Of a DNA stretch of 64,000 bases, positions 63,774-64,000 are shown piece by piece; positions within the stretch are counted from its first letter, which is position 1, and every line of letters begins with the position of its first letter. The notes beneath the pieces were generated by a model. That model was not told the origin of the DNA and did no database searches. It saw only the letters and a program-made list of their open reading frames with translations. Source of the stretch: Acidimicrobiaceae bacterium (GTDB lineage Bacteria; Actinomycetota; Acidimicrobiia; Acidimicrobiales; RAAP-2). Location of the stretch: contig PLWZ01000010.1 of assembly GCA_003151235.1 (NCBI GenBank), positions 1 through 64,000 on the forward strand, read 5' to 3'. The translations under genes were made by a program, and so were the position numbers.

Positions 63774-64000
63774 TCGCTTAGCAGCCACAGACGGGCGGCT
63801 GTTTGCCTGTCAGCCGCCTGGGCGGCGGGCCGGAATGGGCGACCGCAATGCTGCATCTGAAGTGAGATGCTTGATGCGATGACCTGCGCCCACCCCGTCC
63901 ACCGGATTCGCTTGCGAGAGGCGCCCCGATGGGTGCGAACATGGATGAAGGTGCATCGCATGGCCGGGATGATGCTCGGCCTTCACTTCCTACCCGATCC

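Noticed and set aside
63794-63818. 8-bp hairpin GGCGGCTG/CAGCCGCC as terminator
   Set aside because: The loop is nine bases and no T-run follows; it may be chance in GC-rich DNA.

Overview
The window looks like a chromosome segment of a high-G+C actinobacterium. Marker genes include mshA (mycothiol), a class F-type sortase, a dihaem-c QcrCAB-CtaE respiratory module, Rex next to hem genes, nickel superoxide dismutase with its maturation protease, and a HelR/HelD-type RNA polymerase-associated ATPase. A member of Acidimicrobiia is plausible but I cannot prove it from sequence alone. GTG and TTG starts are common, and most operon genes overlap by 1, 4 or 8 bases.

Region 1 (1-48.4 kb) is dense, conserved core genome. 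It starts with the 3' end of a Pro-rich sortase substrate followed directly by its sortase. The ctaE-qcrC-qcrA-qcrB operon (minus) and a HelR-like ATPase come next. hemE-cpfC-cgoX-lnt (plus) covers late haem steps plus a lipoprotein N-acyltransferase homologue that lacks its catalytic Cys. After an alpha-L-fucosidase-like enzyme and a HAD phosphatase come all fourteen subunits of respiratory complex I (nuoA to nuoN, minus, 30.7 to 15.0 kb). Divergent from nuoA is a geranylgeranyl-reductase-family enzyme that may saturate menaquinone, the substrate shared by complex I and the bcc complex. rex-hemA-hemC-cobA/hemD-hemB-hemL (minus) encodes tetrapyrrole synthesis from glutamyl-tRNA to uroporphyrinogen III. 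Then come a SAM-hydrolase-family gene, a small HTH gene, proC, a YbjN-domain gene, mshA, an XRE regulator, sodX/sodN, and two divergent citrate-synthase-family genes, one fused to an HTH and the other to CBS domains.

Region 2 (48.45-57.5 kb) is a decayed integrated island. It lies between a 40-base 5' fragment of tRNA-Lys(TTT) at 48450 and the intact tRNA-Lys at 57429. It ends with the C-terminal piece of a tyrosine recombinase. Most genes are short, unrecognised and sit among fragments of three small recurrent gene families: a basic RRKSLRS protein (4 copies), a HYADAVFSEP protein (1 intact copy and 3 fragments) and an Xis-like HTH protein (2 fragments). The recurrent pattern of these fragments at gene borders suggests cassette-like gene turnover. 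Recognisable cargo includes an intracellular trypsin-like protease, a DUF218 membrane protein, a duplicated-domain lipoprotein and a WhiB remnant.

Region 3 (57.5-64 kb) begins with a complete second tyrosine recombinase just after the intact tRNA, so a second element probably extends rightward past the window. It contains an ECF sigma factor translationally coupled to a membrane protein with a Cys-paired, Asp-box beta-propeller, a likely frameshifted papain-fold/GNAT fusion gene, and fragments of a methyltransferase and another GNAT enzyme.
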